From Heliocidaris erythrogramma (lineage: Eukaryota > Echinodermata > Echinoidea > Camarodonta > Echinometridae): DNA of 64,000 nt. The notes under the pieces were generated by a model. The model was not told the origin of the DNA, did not search any database, and saw only the letters and a program-made list of their open reading frames with translations. The stretch lies in NCBI GenBank assembly GCA_025617745.1, contig CM046870.1, positions 6,139,618 to 6,203,617 on the forward strand, read 5' to 3'. Numbering within the stretch: the first letter of the stretch is position 1; each line of letters begins with the position of its first letter. The position numbers and the translations under genes are program-made. Positions 1 to 14,500 of this stretch are shown piece by piece.

Positions 1-295
1 AGGACAAATTAACTTGGACTTGCCTGTGTACGATCTGGATCTGCTATAGTTATATGCATGTCTATGTACATGTATGTATGTGTGTGTAATTGGGTTTTTA
101 CAGACGTGTATCAATCAGATATGATTATTTACGTCTGGGACCGACCTTTAACGTAACCGTCCGTAACTCAGTCTCAAACCTGGGTCCGCTGAATCAGTTT
201 ATGACTTCCACTGTTAGCTGGATTACAGGCGCACGCCACAACGCCCAGTGAAATGCATAAAATATGTATCTCTTATATTTTCAAACCTCTTACAG

Positions 296-418
296 CCTCC
301 AGCTCGCCCAACAAACTCTGGAGAGAAGTTTTTATTGGAGCTTCAGTACCAGTCCATTCGTATCTGTGCAACCCTGGTGAAAAATGACAAGGAATGGCTT
401 CCGCAAACACCCACTGTG
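296..418 (+). CDS. TRRAP: TRRAP exon 1 of window
   Basis: Acceptor CTTACAG, donor GTAAGA, phase 0 to 0, 41 codons. It encodes SGEKFLLELQYQ and a WLPQTP segment conserved in the TRRAP solenoid. Earlier exons are outside the window; bases 1-295 are intron, with no recognisable exon. Confidence 0.92.
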
Positions 419-3400
419 GTAAGACCAAGATCTCACAAGTTACTGTTTAGTAATATCTGTTCTAACAAGATATCCACCTGTATTAAGCAGGGACTAGGTC
501 TAAATAATCAATATTTCTCGCTGATGTCACATGGGAACTTTAATTTTAACTATCCCAAAATAACTTGAATTGTTTTCATTACTTTGAAATATGAGCTGTA
601 TCCTGAATCCTGTATTTTAAAATAACTGTAACCCCTACTCTGTTTGGCTATGTGGAACTCCTTTGGGAGGGGAAGGGGCTAGACTTGAGGGATTTCCTCA
701 GAATTTACACTGATTTCCAAAAGTATGAAACAAAAAAAAAATGATTTTCATAAACTTTTTTTGTGAAAAGATGTACAAGACCTGTTGAAAAAGTCAGAAA
801 GGGTTTTTTTTTGTTTGTAAGATGCACTCAAATTTATCTTAAGGGACTTCCCAGCCCCCCCCCCCCCCCTTCCCCTGCACTGCATACTTTGGTGGTAGGG
901 GTCCAGTAGATGTCAATCATTTTCAAATTAATAGGGATAAAAGAAGTGCCATATTTATAGAGACTGGAATTGATCCTATTTCGTTTACAAAGCTTATGTT
1001 CACCCATGTTTCTTCTTCGGCAGTTTGTTCATCTTCGTCGGATCTGGGTATCTGATGCATTCCAGGAGCGTCATCGTCATGACAACCAAGGTGTGCATCA
1101 CTGGGAGGAACCTAAACTTCTCGTCAAGTGTTTGCTCAACTATGCTCAGTAAGTAAAGAAATCATAGTAGTTCCGAATTTTCTAAAGGTCAGAATGAATC
1201 AGCTTTGCCTCCTCAGTTATCCTTCCCTTTCTCTTTCACATATTTTAAAACAAATAAAAATAGATATTAAGTGAACCAGTGTGAATAGAAAGTACAGAAT
1301 GGAACAAAAAAAATTGCCACTTGATAAACAAAAATAGTGATTTTGAATTGCACTTTGCTTTGCCAATTTAGACTTTAATGCTTATTTTCATTTTTTTTTT
1401 CTATTCATATATTTTTGTTGGTTTTTTTATTTTGTTATTTTGTAAATAAAGTTTGTTGTTGTGTCATCATTAGTTATTTTCCTTTTATATGTATTATTTA
1501 CAAAATGGAAAGGTATTGCAATGCTTCAAGCTTTAGCTTATATTGCCATGCCTCTGCATGTTGCTACATTATCCATATATTGTACCTGTATTATGATCAT
1601 ATTTTCCTTTTAATTCTGTTATTGAGTTACTCATACTTATTCTCATTTTTTTTTGGTCATAATGATCATACTATGCAATGCCATGTACCATGCAGAAATA
1701 ATAAATAAATTAATTCATTCATTCATTCTGATTCATGAATGGCACAGTGTGTTGCAACAGTAATGTATTTATTTTGAGGGGCTCTTTCTGTTCATGTATT
1801 TTGTGAAATTTGTTGCATTCTGGATCAACTCCAGACCCCCAAACTCTTTAAATTTAGACGTGAGGCCCATGCACAAGGACTAAAAATTTCACACCCTGCT
1901 CCCCCCTGTGAAAAACTTAATGTTGAGCCCTGAATAAACTAAGCTGTTTAGAGGATGTCTTCGATGTTTATTTCTTCCTACAGGCAACATCCATCTAATG
2001 TTGAGCTTCTGTTCCAGTTGCTTCGTGTCTTCAGCAACCGATACCTGCCAAACTTCCAGTTCCTCAGGACATTCTTAGAAGAGACAGTTGCACAGGTAAT
2101 CCCTTCAAATCTGTTGTATGAGTAAATCCTGCCCCACAACTGCCCATTGAACAATGTGCTTATGTGATAACAACTATGTTTTTTTTTAATTCACGAAACA
2201 AACCGTTACCCTCATGGTGCAGTTTATTCATACGGAATATATCTTGTTCCCATTTAATAATAATAAATCGCAATTATAAGTATATAATATATAATTTGTT
2301 TATGACATTTTGTTCAAAGACTTGTGGCACAGAAAATTATAAAAAAACTGGAGCTGCTTAACCCCTTCCGTGCCGTGAGCACCAAATCCCGAACAGGAAT
2401 GTAATGTTCTACCACAAGTGTGGACTAAAATAAGCTGTTTATTTCTTCATGAAACAGAATTGGGTATTACAGTGTAATTAAGTTCCCATGGACGATATTC
2501 AAAGGTAGATTTTATGCAACAAGGAATAAATACCCTAAATTAGGCTCTTAACGGTTAAGAAAAATTTCTGATCATTTTTCATAAACCTAGTGGCACAGAA
2601 GGAGTTAGTATGAGACATCACTTTACAAACAATTGAAAGGTCAAAAGGGTTACTCGGTCGAACAGAAGAGAACCATCTTTTTCTAGTTTGTGGAGTTGTT
2701 CCATGATAGGAGCTTCCCACAAGAATTGAATGCTACAGAATTGAAAGCTAAAGCTGTGAAATAATGTTAGCCATACTATATGTCAATGTTCAAGCCATCA
2801 CATAAAAACAGTAAAAAAAAGGTCAAATGTCATAGTTCAAAGATCAAATGTCGTATTGTGTTTTATGATCACTAGGGCTACTCAGTAGAGCAGAAGAGAA
2901 CGATCTTCTTCAAGTTTGTGGAGTTGTTCCATGATAAGAGCTTCCCACAAGAGCTGAAAGCCAAGGCTCTCCAGTACGTCATCATCCCCATGTTTGCTGC
3001 TTCCTTTGACAAGGGAGAAGGAGACAGTGTAAGTCATCAGTCAATATTTCTTAACCCTTTAAAGACAATTGACCTCATTTTGTGGTTTGGTTCAATAAGT
3101 TTTGATTCAGAGCTCTAAAAAATATACCAGATGCATGAGCAGAAAGGACAAAAATTTCTGCACATACTATGTCCATTTTGTTGCATGACCATATTGCATT
3201 TGATACAGGTAATTTTTAAAGGAGAATAAGCTTTAAAATCCTTGAACTGGCAACACATTGAGAGCTTCAAAATCATTGTTTTTTTAATCAAAATTTGACA
3301 ATTTTTTCTGCTTTATTTTTCTGCTTATTTTGGTCCCTGGCGGAAGTTTTAACCATTGTTTAGACCATGGTTTAAGATAAACTTCCTTCATGAATTCGGG

Positions 3401-6400
3401 CCATCATCTTTATAGACAGGTGGTCCTTATTATATCATTATATATCCTTTAAACTGACGTTGTATTTTCCTTAAGATGTTTCAAAGCGATCTATCAATAG
3501 ATGAAGATTAAGCTTGTTGTTTGTACAGTTGATAGGTGGCCCACCCAACCCTGGTCAGGACAGCCCTGATAACCTTGTGAGTGTGTTCATCAGTAAGGTC
3601 ATCGACCCTGAGAACCCCTACGGAACATCGGACTCTGTCAGGATCCTACTTCTACAGTTTGCTGCCCTCTTGGTTGAGAGAGCTGCTCCACACATCCATG
3701 ATGCTGCTGACAAGTAAGGCCTTCCTTTTGATGTCAAATTTTTAAACTTGTATTTGGTAGAATTGCAAAGTTGATATCAAATAAATGATTTGAAATAAGT
3801 AAGATGATAGGTGATTACAAGTCGATACTGGCAGGCTTTCCAGCAGGAATATGTTTACCTGTTGTCCAAATTGTGTGAATCTTTTCCTAATGGCATCTCA
3901 GAGCTGGTTTTGTAGAATCAAAGCAGTTTTGCTGGTTGAAATATGTATTGATATGATTTATTACCCTTGTTGGTACTCGCGTCGTAAGACTTTGCCCTTG
4001 GTCTTCTTCTTTTTTTTTAATCCCCCATGCTTGGTAATGGCACAAAACATGATATGCACTGGCAAAATGCCTGAATACATGTACATGTAGTTTATCAGTT
4101 TGGTTGCTTTGTGAAGTAGACTCTCAAATCTTTATACATTTATATCGAATGAATTGAACCAAGCCTTTGGTGTCTCTTATGACCTCTTGACCTCTTACCT
4201 CTTATGACCTCCCTGAATACATGTACATGTAGTTTATCAGTTTGGTTGCTTTGTGAAGTAGACTCTCAAATCTTTATACATTTATATCAAATGAATTGAA
4301 CCAAGCCTTTGGTGTCTTACCTCTTATGACCTCTTACGACCTCTTAATTCATCACTCCTTTAGGTTTATTCATTTCTACCTGTCTTGATTCTACTGCTAT
4401 GTACTTTCCTATTTATTTAATTATAAGTTGTCATTCTGTTGCGATTGTTCACTCTTACCCATTTACTTTCTTTTTTTGGGGGGGGGGGTGTATTTTCCTA
4501 TGTACTTGATGTTAATCCCATACTGTGGATTTTGTTTCTGTCAATTGTTTTGAATTGATTTGATTTAATTCATAATTGATTGGATTATATTTCTAAATTG
4601 TGTGATTGCAGGAAGCAAGGTACCAAGCTTCGTCGTTTGATGACTTTTGCTTGGCCGTGTCTTATTCAGAAGAACTGTGTTGATCCAACCACCAAGTACC
4701 ATGGCCATCTTCTACTCGCTCACAACATTGCCAAGTTTGCTATCCATAAACGAATCGTTCTACAGGTAACATATTCTCCTTTAATATTTACTTCAAATCT
4801 AATTAGATCAATTGTAATAATTAAATAGTGCAGGGATCATGAAAAGTACTAAAGAAAAAGGCTTGTTAGAAACAACCACTTCACAGAGAATACACACAAA
4901 AAAACAACAATTAGAAGTCATACAGCATCAGACAAATTCTACGCATAATAAAGAGATTGAAACTTATAAGTAAAAGTTTGAACAGGATTATAGAGATAAT
5001 GAAACTGATAATGATACAAGTCACTACCTGTATGATTTATCTTATAATTGTAGGTATTCCACAGTTTACTAAAGGCTCATGCCGCTGAAGCGAGGTCGGT
5101 AGTCAGACAAGCTTTGGATATCTTGACGCCTGTCCTACCACAGCGCATGGAGGATGGTAATGCTATGCTAACACACTGGACAAAGAAAATCATTGTAGAA
5201 GAGGGATACACCATCGCACAGCTTGTTCACATGTTGTAAGTTTGACCGTTCCTTTTTGTAAGAGATAAAGATGAGTTCCGGTAAAAAATGAAATATAATT
5301 TGTGAGTTTTCTCATTGTTTTTATGTCACTTTAAAAGGATATTGTAGTAGAAATGTCCCCTGAAAATAATTGCTCTTTAAATGCCATGATAATATGATGA
5401 GAAATAGCTGAAAAGTTTGGACTACATTTTCATGCCACAATGTGTTTGGAATCTTTATTCTTTATAGGGGGCACTATGCCAAAAATGTCTGACAGGCGTA
5501 AAAATTAGTAATCACATATTCCAGGGCCCCTTTGGGCTGAAAATTTGAAAAGGGAGCACAGTTAGGGGGCACATTTATTTTTGTACACCTAGGGTATGCC
5601 ACATTGGATATTAACCCCTTCCATGCGATCAGATTTATTGAGCAGTTGTCAAAAATGAACTTTCAAGAGCTAAATATTAACTTTCAAACAGTTTTTTTAT
5701 TGAACAAACTGGGCAAAGATAAATTGCATAGGAATAAACATTATATTGAAGGCACAGGTTTCTGTGTGAGGAAGAATTTTCCAGCTATTCTGAGTCCAAA
5801 CAAAATGTTCAACACTCAAATTTTTGGGCGGGATTTGCCCCAAACGGCATGGTAGGGGTTAAAAGGGATCCCAAGCTGGATGTGCCCCCAAATTCTGACA
5901 CTGTACGTGCATGAAAGTCAACTTTGAAATTGATTTTTCAAAACAAATCTGTGACCTACAGACAGCTACTAGTAAGACATTACAAGTTGTATTATCCAGT
6001 GAGACACCACCTGATACAGACCATGATCTACTCCATTCAGAGGCTAGGGAACACACCTAATGCTACCCTAGAACATAGGAAGCTTGTGGTTGAACTATTA
6101 TTATTACTATTATCTTACTATTACTATTATATTCTGTCATACTATATCTTTGACCTGCAGACAGCTACTAGTAAGACATTACAAGGTGTACTATCCAGTG
6201 AGACACCACCTGATACAGACCATGGTCTACTCCATTCAGAGGCTAGGGAACACACCTAATGCTACCCTAGAACATAGGAAGCTTGTGGTGGAACTATTAT
6301 TATTACTATTATCTTATTATTACTATTATATTCTGTCATACTATATCTTTGACCTACAGACAGCTACTAGTAAGACATTACAAGGTGTACTATCCAGTGA

Positions 6401-8493
6401 GACACCACCTGATACAGACCATGGTCTACTCCATTCAAAGGCTTGGGAACACACCTAATGCTACCCTAGAACATAGGAAGCTTGTGGTGGAACTGGTAGA
6501 GGTTATCATCAAGTGGGAGGTACAGAGGATCAGAGAGGATGAGGGAACGTTAGAGGTAAGAAAGCTAATCTATTTCTCTCTTCTCTCTCTCTCTCTATCA
6601 CTCACTCTCTCTCTCTATCACTCACTTTATCTCTCTATCACTCACTTTATCTCTCTATCTCTCTCTCTCAATCTCTCTTTTTCTGTTGCTTAATCTCTCT
6701 CTTTCTGTTCTCACCTTCCCCTCTCTTTCTACCTCCCTTTCCCTCTTATTCTCACACATTCTCTTTTCATTTCTCTCTTCCTTTTTCTCTCTCACCTCTC
6801 CTCTTACTTGTTCAATAGTTAAATCTCTCACCATCCCCCTCTTTCTTTCTCTCTGTCTCTCTCTCTCTTTCTCTGTCGCTCATTCTTACATGGTCTGAAA
6901 TTTATTGACAGCAGTATTTCAGATCCTGCTGAATCCATGTAGTCATTAATGTGATTAACATTTTGAGGTTTAAAAGCTTGTTGCATAATCTTCGGAAATA
7001 ACAGTATGTGTATACTTGTGATGAAATAGTATGCTATGTGTTTTTGTTTAGCATTTTCCCTCTAGGAATATTAATTGTTTTGTTCGTTAGCTGCTGACCA
7101 ATAAAATGGCATTTGTTTTGTGTGTTAATTCCTGACCCGTATTGATATTTGTGTTGTTGCTAGGCTACCCCAGTTGAAGAGCCCTCTGTTCCTGCAGGGG
7201 TGAAAAGATCAGCTTCCACCGATCTCCCAGACCCTAAGAGAGTCAGACACACGTCATCAGGATCAGTGAGTCTTTTTATTTTATCGTCTTTGTACTAGAT
7301 GAAACTAGAGTATCAAAAGCCATCTCGGAAAGAGTGGTTAATTTCAAAGGGTAGTAGCCGTGTTGTATACAGCCCTGGAAAAAAATTATTAGACCAAGCT
7401 TCTGTAATAAGAGTTCTATAATATGCATACAAAATTTAAAAAATGATTTGTCTTTGTATTTCATTGAATGAATACCAAATTCCAGCAATTATACCTTGCT
7501 TTTATGTAATTTTATTTCCTTCTTACTACAAAATAATACTATCAGTAACCATGCTTGGTCTAATAATTTTTTCCATGGCTGTATATCTAAAGAAAAATAT
7601 GTAGATTCCCTGAAGAATACTGAGATACGTGCTATCACTTATCATTGCTTTAGCTAATCTGCCATATTGGCTCAAACCATTCAGTGAATGTTTCCTGATG
7701 ACTGAGTTGAAATCTGTAAATTTAGTGTCTTGAATGAGGGCATAAGCTGTGATGCGAGATTAGAATTTATGATGTAACAAAAAGTTAATGATTGAAAATA
7801 AAAAAGGATGAATTCCTGTTCTATATCGCCTTTTTAGACCACTTTTCAAAGAGCGACTAGGTCTGATTTCAGACTGTATTACGCATTGTTGCGAAATAAG
7901 TCTTATCACTGTCTATAGAGGAGTTTTTGAGAGCAGTGGCTATGATTTTATTTCAGACTGTACGAAGCATCACATCTGAGGCTAGTAAACCGATTGAGAA
8001 GGTCTACTCTGATGCTGTCGTCAACTTCCTGATCCGACTGGCATGCCAGGTGAATGACAGCAGTAATACATCAACGGTGGGTTCACCCGGTGAGCAGCTA
8101 TCAAGACGATGTATGGCTCTACTCAAGACGGCTCTTAGACCCGATGTCTGGCCAAACAGCGAGCTCAGACTCAACTTCCTGGACAAACTCTTCCTCTCAG
8201 TGGTGAGAACATAGAATGATTAAAATAGAAGTAATGATAATGTTAATGATAATGATGAGGATAATGATGATAGTGAGATGATGAAAGTGATGATGATAGT
8301 GAATAATAGTGAAGGTGATGATGATGATGGTGATGATGATGATGATGATGATGGTGATGATAATGCTGGTGATGATGATGATGATGATGATGATGCTGAA
8401 CAGATTCATATTTCATTCATATTGTTTAATGATGAAGGTGATGATGATAGTGAATAATAGTGAAGATGATGATGATGGTGATGATGATGATGG

Positions 8494-8524
<31 letters not shown>

Positions 8525-11500
8525 GAACAGATTCATATTTGATTAAAGTTATGCCTCCATGTATATACTGTTATGATGTACTTTGTACAAAGCAAACCAA
8601 TAGATTATATCGTCTGTTTGGAGTCAGAAGGGAGTTAACTCATACTTTAACACAGAGTTAATGCCCTTCTTGCTCTCAACAGACGATATGTATCTGTTTA
8701 GCTTTGCGGAACTCTGCTGAATATAAAATCCACGGTTGGTGCCAACATTTTCGATTAACTTCACATATTTCAGAATGCTATTGCTACATGGAGATTTAGA
8801 CTCCATGTCATTGAATCGTTGAAAATTACCGTTTTGTATTTGTGCTTGTCATTTTCTCAAATACTCTGGCAAAGGATACGCAAGCGGTAGCGAACTACGG
8901 AAACATCTGCGCTGGTCTAGATGTCCTCAATTTCCTCCTTGGTGTTATGGTATGTGCAGAATATTTAAACTCGCTTTACTTGCATTCAACTTTACTCCTA
9001 TAATTTGTTGTAAATCTCCTTTTTATTGTTTTATCATACAATTAATCTTCGTTTTGCTTTTTCCAAATGTATGGAAGCTATTTATATGCTTTGCATTAGA
9101 TATCATACTTTGAAAACTTCAAATTAGATTTCATACTTTAAACAGTTCAAAAGTGTGTATTAGAATTGTTTCAGTTGCCATAATTAAATAAAGAACTGCT
9201 GAAGGAGATAATGAATGTCACAGCAATTGACTTATTTCCTCTCTTGGTTCAGTGATGCCGTTAATACGCCGATGCCAGCCAAGAAGAACACATTTTGATT
9301 CGCAACGTCAGATTCTGACAAGCCACTTCAATGGATGGAAAGAATACTACTTTTCTGCATTGATTGAAGTGCTGTCAATACAACATTTGTGATGCAATGT
9401 TTTAGACAAGGGAACCCATAACATCACCTTCACTTGTTATTCCCTGTACATGTATATTCAGAGACGACATTATAACTTGTTTTTCTTGTATAGGATAAGC
9501 CCACAATCCTCTCAAGTTTCAAGCCTCTTCAGCGAGGGATAGCAGCATGCATGACCTGCCCTAGTAGCAAGGTCATACGCTCGGTCCATGCGTTGCTTGT
9601 CAAACTCATGAGTACATTCCCAACGGAGTCAAGTAAGTTTTACAGTCAAACATACTTCAGTAGTAACCACTTCTTTACAAAGACCACTAACTGATTTTAT
9701 CTGTTGAGCTTTCTTTCTCAGTCGAGCCTGCCTTAAGCTGCAACTCTGTAAACTGCCTCAAAAAGGAAAAAAAAATACCAACCCCAAAACATGGGGGCAT
9801 AATTGAACCATTTTACCTGTAAATGAATCAATGGCAAGTCGGGGTTGACAAACGGGTATGTGCTCAACAAAAGGCTCTAAGTATACTCACTTATATGTGT
9901 GATACTTGTATAAGATATAGGCATGTGAAGTGCACTGTACTTATGTCATTTTATTTTGCTGTGATCCTAGTGCCGTAGGCATTATGCGATATGATATCTC
10001 TCTTTACAGCATTTATTTAGGAAGTACAATGTATGTCCTATCAGCAGGTGCATGTAGCTCTGGAATTCCACAAGAGATATACATATCAATAAAATATATT
10101 ACAAAACTAGAATTTGATGAGGAGAAATGGCAACTTATACCAATGCTTAGAATTTTGATTTGTTTGTTGAGATTTGTGTTTGTCAGATAGTGTAATTACC
10201 GAAGTGCAAATTCGTATTTTTGTTTTGAAATGGTTTCTGACTGCATGAAAATATTCCATTGTTATTTCAGGTACATCCAACGTGGCTTCTAAATATGAGG
10301 AACTTGACAGTCTGTATGCTAGTGTGGGTAAAGTGATCTACGAGGGTCTCACTGCATACGAGAAGTAAGCACCCACGATATTAAGATATTTTTCACCAAT
10401 AACATTGAAGGGAAATGTATAGCAATTGTTTTTAGCATGCCAACACTCTTAATGTGTCAGGCCTGGTCTGTGTTGGTCCACATCAAAAATTTGTCATGTC
10501 TTTGAAAGCTTGCCCACTAAATTTTTATGTTAGTAGAAGTTTAAAATTGCCCCAGTTAATGAAAGTTTTCTGTATTGTATAGACCCTGTGTTATTTTAGG
10601 GCTGCCAGTGGTTCTTCCCCTACAGTCATTATACTACCCCATCCTAATTTCTAATCTTATCAATCATGTTTTATTCTTAGGGCTACCAATGGTTCGCCAA
10701 CGTCCAGTCTGTTTGGTACCTTAATGATCTTGAAGGCTGCTTGTACGAATAACATCAGCTACATTGATCGCTTGATCACTGTCTTCATGAGGGCGCTACA
10801 GAAGATGGCCAAGGAGCATCTGAGTCCGAGTAGTAGTGATGCTACTTCATGTAAGACATGCAGTATTTCAAAGTTGTAGGTTCCTTGAATGCTGCCTCTA
10901 AAGCCCATGGCACATTATAAAATCCAACTTCTTAAGAATCGCAGTTGCTCTAGATGGAAATCTAAACAAATATAGTCTTCCAGATTGAGATTCTATACAA
11001 GGATATGAACACTGAAAATTCAAATTTCAGTGCATTGTAATCCGTGTAATTTGAGTGAAGGCCAGATTGGCTTCATATCGCAGACAGTTTCACCACTGGC
11101 TGACATTACTACGATATGGAGATAGGGAGCTGCTTCTCTTTTCCTTACACAAAACGGCTTGCAATACTAAAAAATTTGATATTATCATTCTTATGACTAA
11201 ACATATTGTCGATAATTAGCTTTTTACATGGCGGAGTGTTTGTTTGTTAACAGTGGCATCAGAGCTGCTTATCATCAGCTTAGATCTTGTGAAGAACCGA
11301 GTGGGGGTGATGAGCACCGATATGAGACGTAACTTTGTACAGGTCCTAACATCGGTCATAGAGAAGTCTCCTGATGCTAAGGTTCTGAAGACCATTGTCA
11401 AGATGGTGGAGGAGTGGGTCAAAGCAAAGGTCAGTACGAATTGTTATCTGTCTCGGACACTTTCTCAAGAAATTGTTTTGATGGTAGTACATGTACTTCT

Positions 11501-14500
11501 TGAGCTTACATGTTTTGTATGTTATACTTTGATCTTAGATACATGGTGAAAGGATGCCAAAATTTGGTTCTATGACTCTTGTTCCTGCAACAACCACTGT
11601 TGATGATAGTGCTTTTTGAGCTTATTTTATATATTATACTTTGATCATTGAAATTATGAAAGGATGGAAGAATTCAAAGGGTATTAGGGTTTTTCTGTAC
11701 TTCTAAAGCTCAGATATCCTCTTAGATTACAAACAGATGAGCTCTTGGCATGGATTTGGAAGATTCAAGAGACGTGGCCAGAGGGATGTTTAAGGGAAGA
11801 TTGTTCCATAGAGTTGGTGCATCAAGTGTACCAGCATGTTTACCACAATGAGTATGAACACAATGTGCAGGAGGCAAAAATATGTGTTGAGAAGAAGAAG
11901 ATCTAAGATTGTGGGAAGGTGGGGCTTCAGTGGAGATAAGGTTTTGGAAGTATGAATATTAATCCCTTTCTGATGTAAATATTGTTTTTGACCTCCATCA
12001 CTCTTTCTTTCTTAGACACCACTGATGTTGAACCAGTCTCCATCTCCAAGAGAGAAGACCATTCTTCTAGTCAAACTCATGCAGTACGTGGAGAAGAGGT
12101 TCCCGGAAGAATCAGAACTCAATGCACAGTTCCTGGAACTCGTCAATTGGGTCTACAGGTAAGCAATGGGCCTCTGTTAGACCAGCACTTAGACCACCAT
12201 CTTGTCATGAGAAGGAGAAAAAGAACAAACCTAATCTGTTTACTGGCTTTGTGTCAGCAAAAAGTGTTGAGCTTTACACGTTTCCTGAATAGATTAATGT
12301 TTATTCAGTCCATGTGGAAGATTCTACAAGCCGAGACACTGATGAAGAACATATTATTCCTCTTGACTGTCAGCCACTAGGCAGAGGTTCGAACCCTCTA
12401 CCGAGAGTCAAGATTGAGAATATAGCGATTGAACTACATGTACTATTGCATGATGCTACTTGTATCTTTTCATTGACTAAGCTAATAAATGTTTCTTTTG
12501 ATATCTTTTGACCATCAGGGATGATTCTTTAGCTGGAAGTGAGCTGACATCAAAACTTGAACCAGCCTTCCTGTCAGGACTCAGATGTAGCCAACCACAT
12601 ATCAGAACAAAGTTCTTTGAGGTGAGTCGTTTGATGCTGCTATCCGTACATTGCCAAAACAGCCTTTTAATCTTGTTGATGGAACTTCTCAAGATGCTTG
12701 ATGGGCAGCACCATTTTGTAACCAGGCTGGATCGTGTGCGACATCATTATTTTGCCACAAGGGTGTACTTGCACAGCTTGCATTGCATGCAACATGTCAG
12801 CGCCAAAAGGTGCCCTATGGCAGCCTGATTACGCCATCCCTTTAATAAATAAAAGTATATGAACGAGATATGTATTGCTACATTTATTTAAACCATAATT
12901 TGAGTGGAACACCATGTGCTTATGATCACAATCAATGCAAGAGTGTATTTGAGTCAATCAGGATGGTTGGATAAAGACCACATGATCATACGCAAAACTA
13001 CATGTATGTGTCTGTGAAATACAACATTTATTACTGTAACAATGAAAGTTCTTTCTTCTTGGCTTGCAGGTTTTTAATTCCAGCATCAGACGTCGTCTGT
13101 TTGATCGTCTTCTGTACCTGATTGATTCTCAGAATTGGGAAGCCATGGGATCACACTATTGGCTCAAACAATGTGTAGAGGTCAGTCATGATTAATTATC
13201 ATGGTTGGACCATGTGCCAGACACTTTATTTTCAGAGGATAAAAAGTCATTTAGTCATGCTTTCAGTCAAATATCTTTTGTTTACCCTTCTTTCACATAT
13301 TCTGAAATTAAATTATTGAGAAAATCACGATGGGCAAATGTCGAAAAGTCATATTTTCAAGTCGATAGCGATGCCAGCGTATACATTGTTTCTGCCAAAT
13401 TAACACGTTCTGAAGTTACTCACCTGTAGTAAACGAATGCAAATCTTGATTTTGCTTCTGACTGATGTGGATTTCATTCAGATTGCTGACTAAGGATAAT
13501 ATGGCACAAACTTAATGAAAAGTACTCTTTTTTTTGGGGGGGGGCAACCTCCACGACATTTACGATGCACAGTCACCTCAATTGTCTTGCGCACTGTATG
13601 CATTTAGAGTTGCAGTTGGGTCTTATGTTAGCTATAAGGTAAGGGTTATGGTTAGGTTCGTTTTTGCCCAGGGTTGACGATAACATTTGGTTAGAGCATA
13701 TTAGTCGACAGAGCCTGTGCTGTAGAACCTAATTGTGATTTAATAATATTCTCTTTTGCTTTGATGCTATCGCTTTCTCAGCTACTGATGGCGTCCAGTG
13801 CAACAAGTACACTGATCTCCAACATCAACACCTCGCCCCTTCCCTGTATCACGTCGGTGATCAACCTTGCTGATAGCCAGGAGAAAGCTGCTTTCATGCT
13901 AGCTGCCCATGTCAAGGAAGAACCCATGGATGTTGAGTCAGACTTACATAAAGAAGAGGTGAGAAATGATTTTTTTAAAATAAACTTTTTTATGTGGTTA
14001 TTAGTGATCCGCTGTATATATGCTATTAGTGGTCATTGAGTAATTAATAATAATAGCTGTTTCTTTTACAACGCCTTACCAGTTACAATGTAACCGACCA
14101 AAACGCTTACAGCATTATTACCCGGTTACTGGATTCAGTTGCGATTCTGCACATTACAGTGCACATTCTCCACTCCTCTGCGGAGCATTCCAGCCAGTCG
14201 CCCGTTTCCAAACGCGCACATGCTAATCCAACCACAATGATGTTCGCATCCTCCTGGGTACCCATTTACAATGTAACACCTGGGTGGAGAGGCGCAATGT
14301 AGATAAAATGCCTTGCTCAAGGGTATAAGTGCCGTGCCGTGCCGGGGTTCGAACCCACAACCTTTGCTTTCCCAGTCAAGTGATTGAACCACTCGACTCC
14401 GACACTTCTATTTTATAATTATTATTGAGTAATTAGGGTTGGTTTCAAAATTAAATTTCCATGCATGTTATTTTCCTTTCTGATTTACTACTTCTCCTTT

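Noticed and set aside
7855..7890. Possible exon 10 acceptor copy (TTTCAGACTGTATTACGC)
   Set aside because: Only about 16 of 22 bases agree beyond the acceptor consensus; could be chance.
12380..12410. AGAGGTTCGAACCCTCT, a tRNA B-box-like palindrome
   Set aside because: No A box or cloverleaf around it on either strand.
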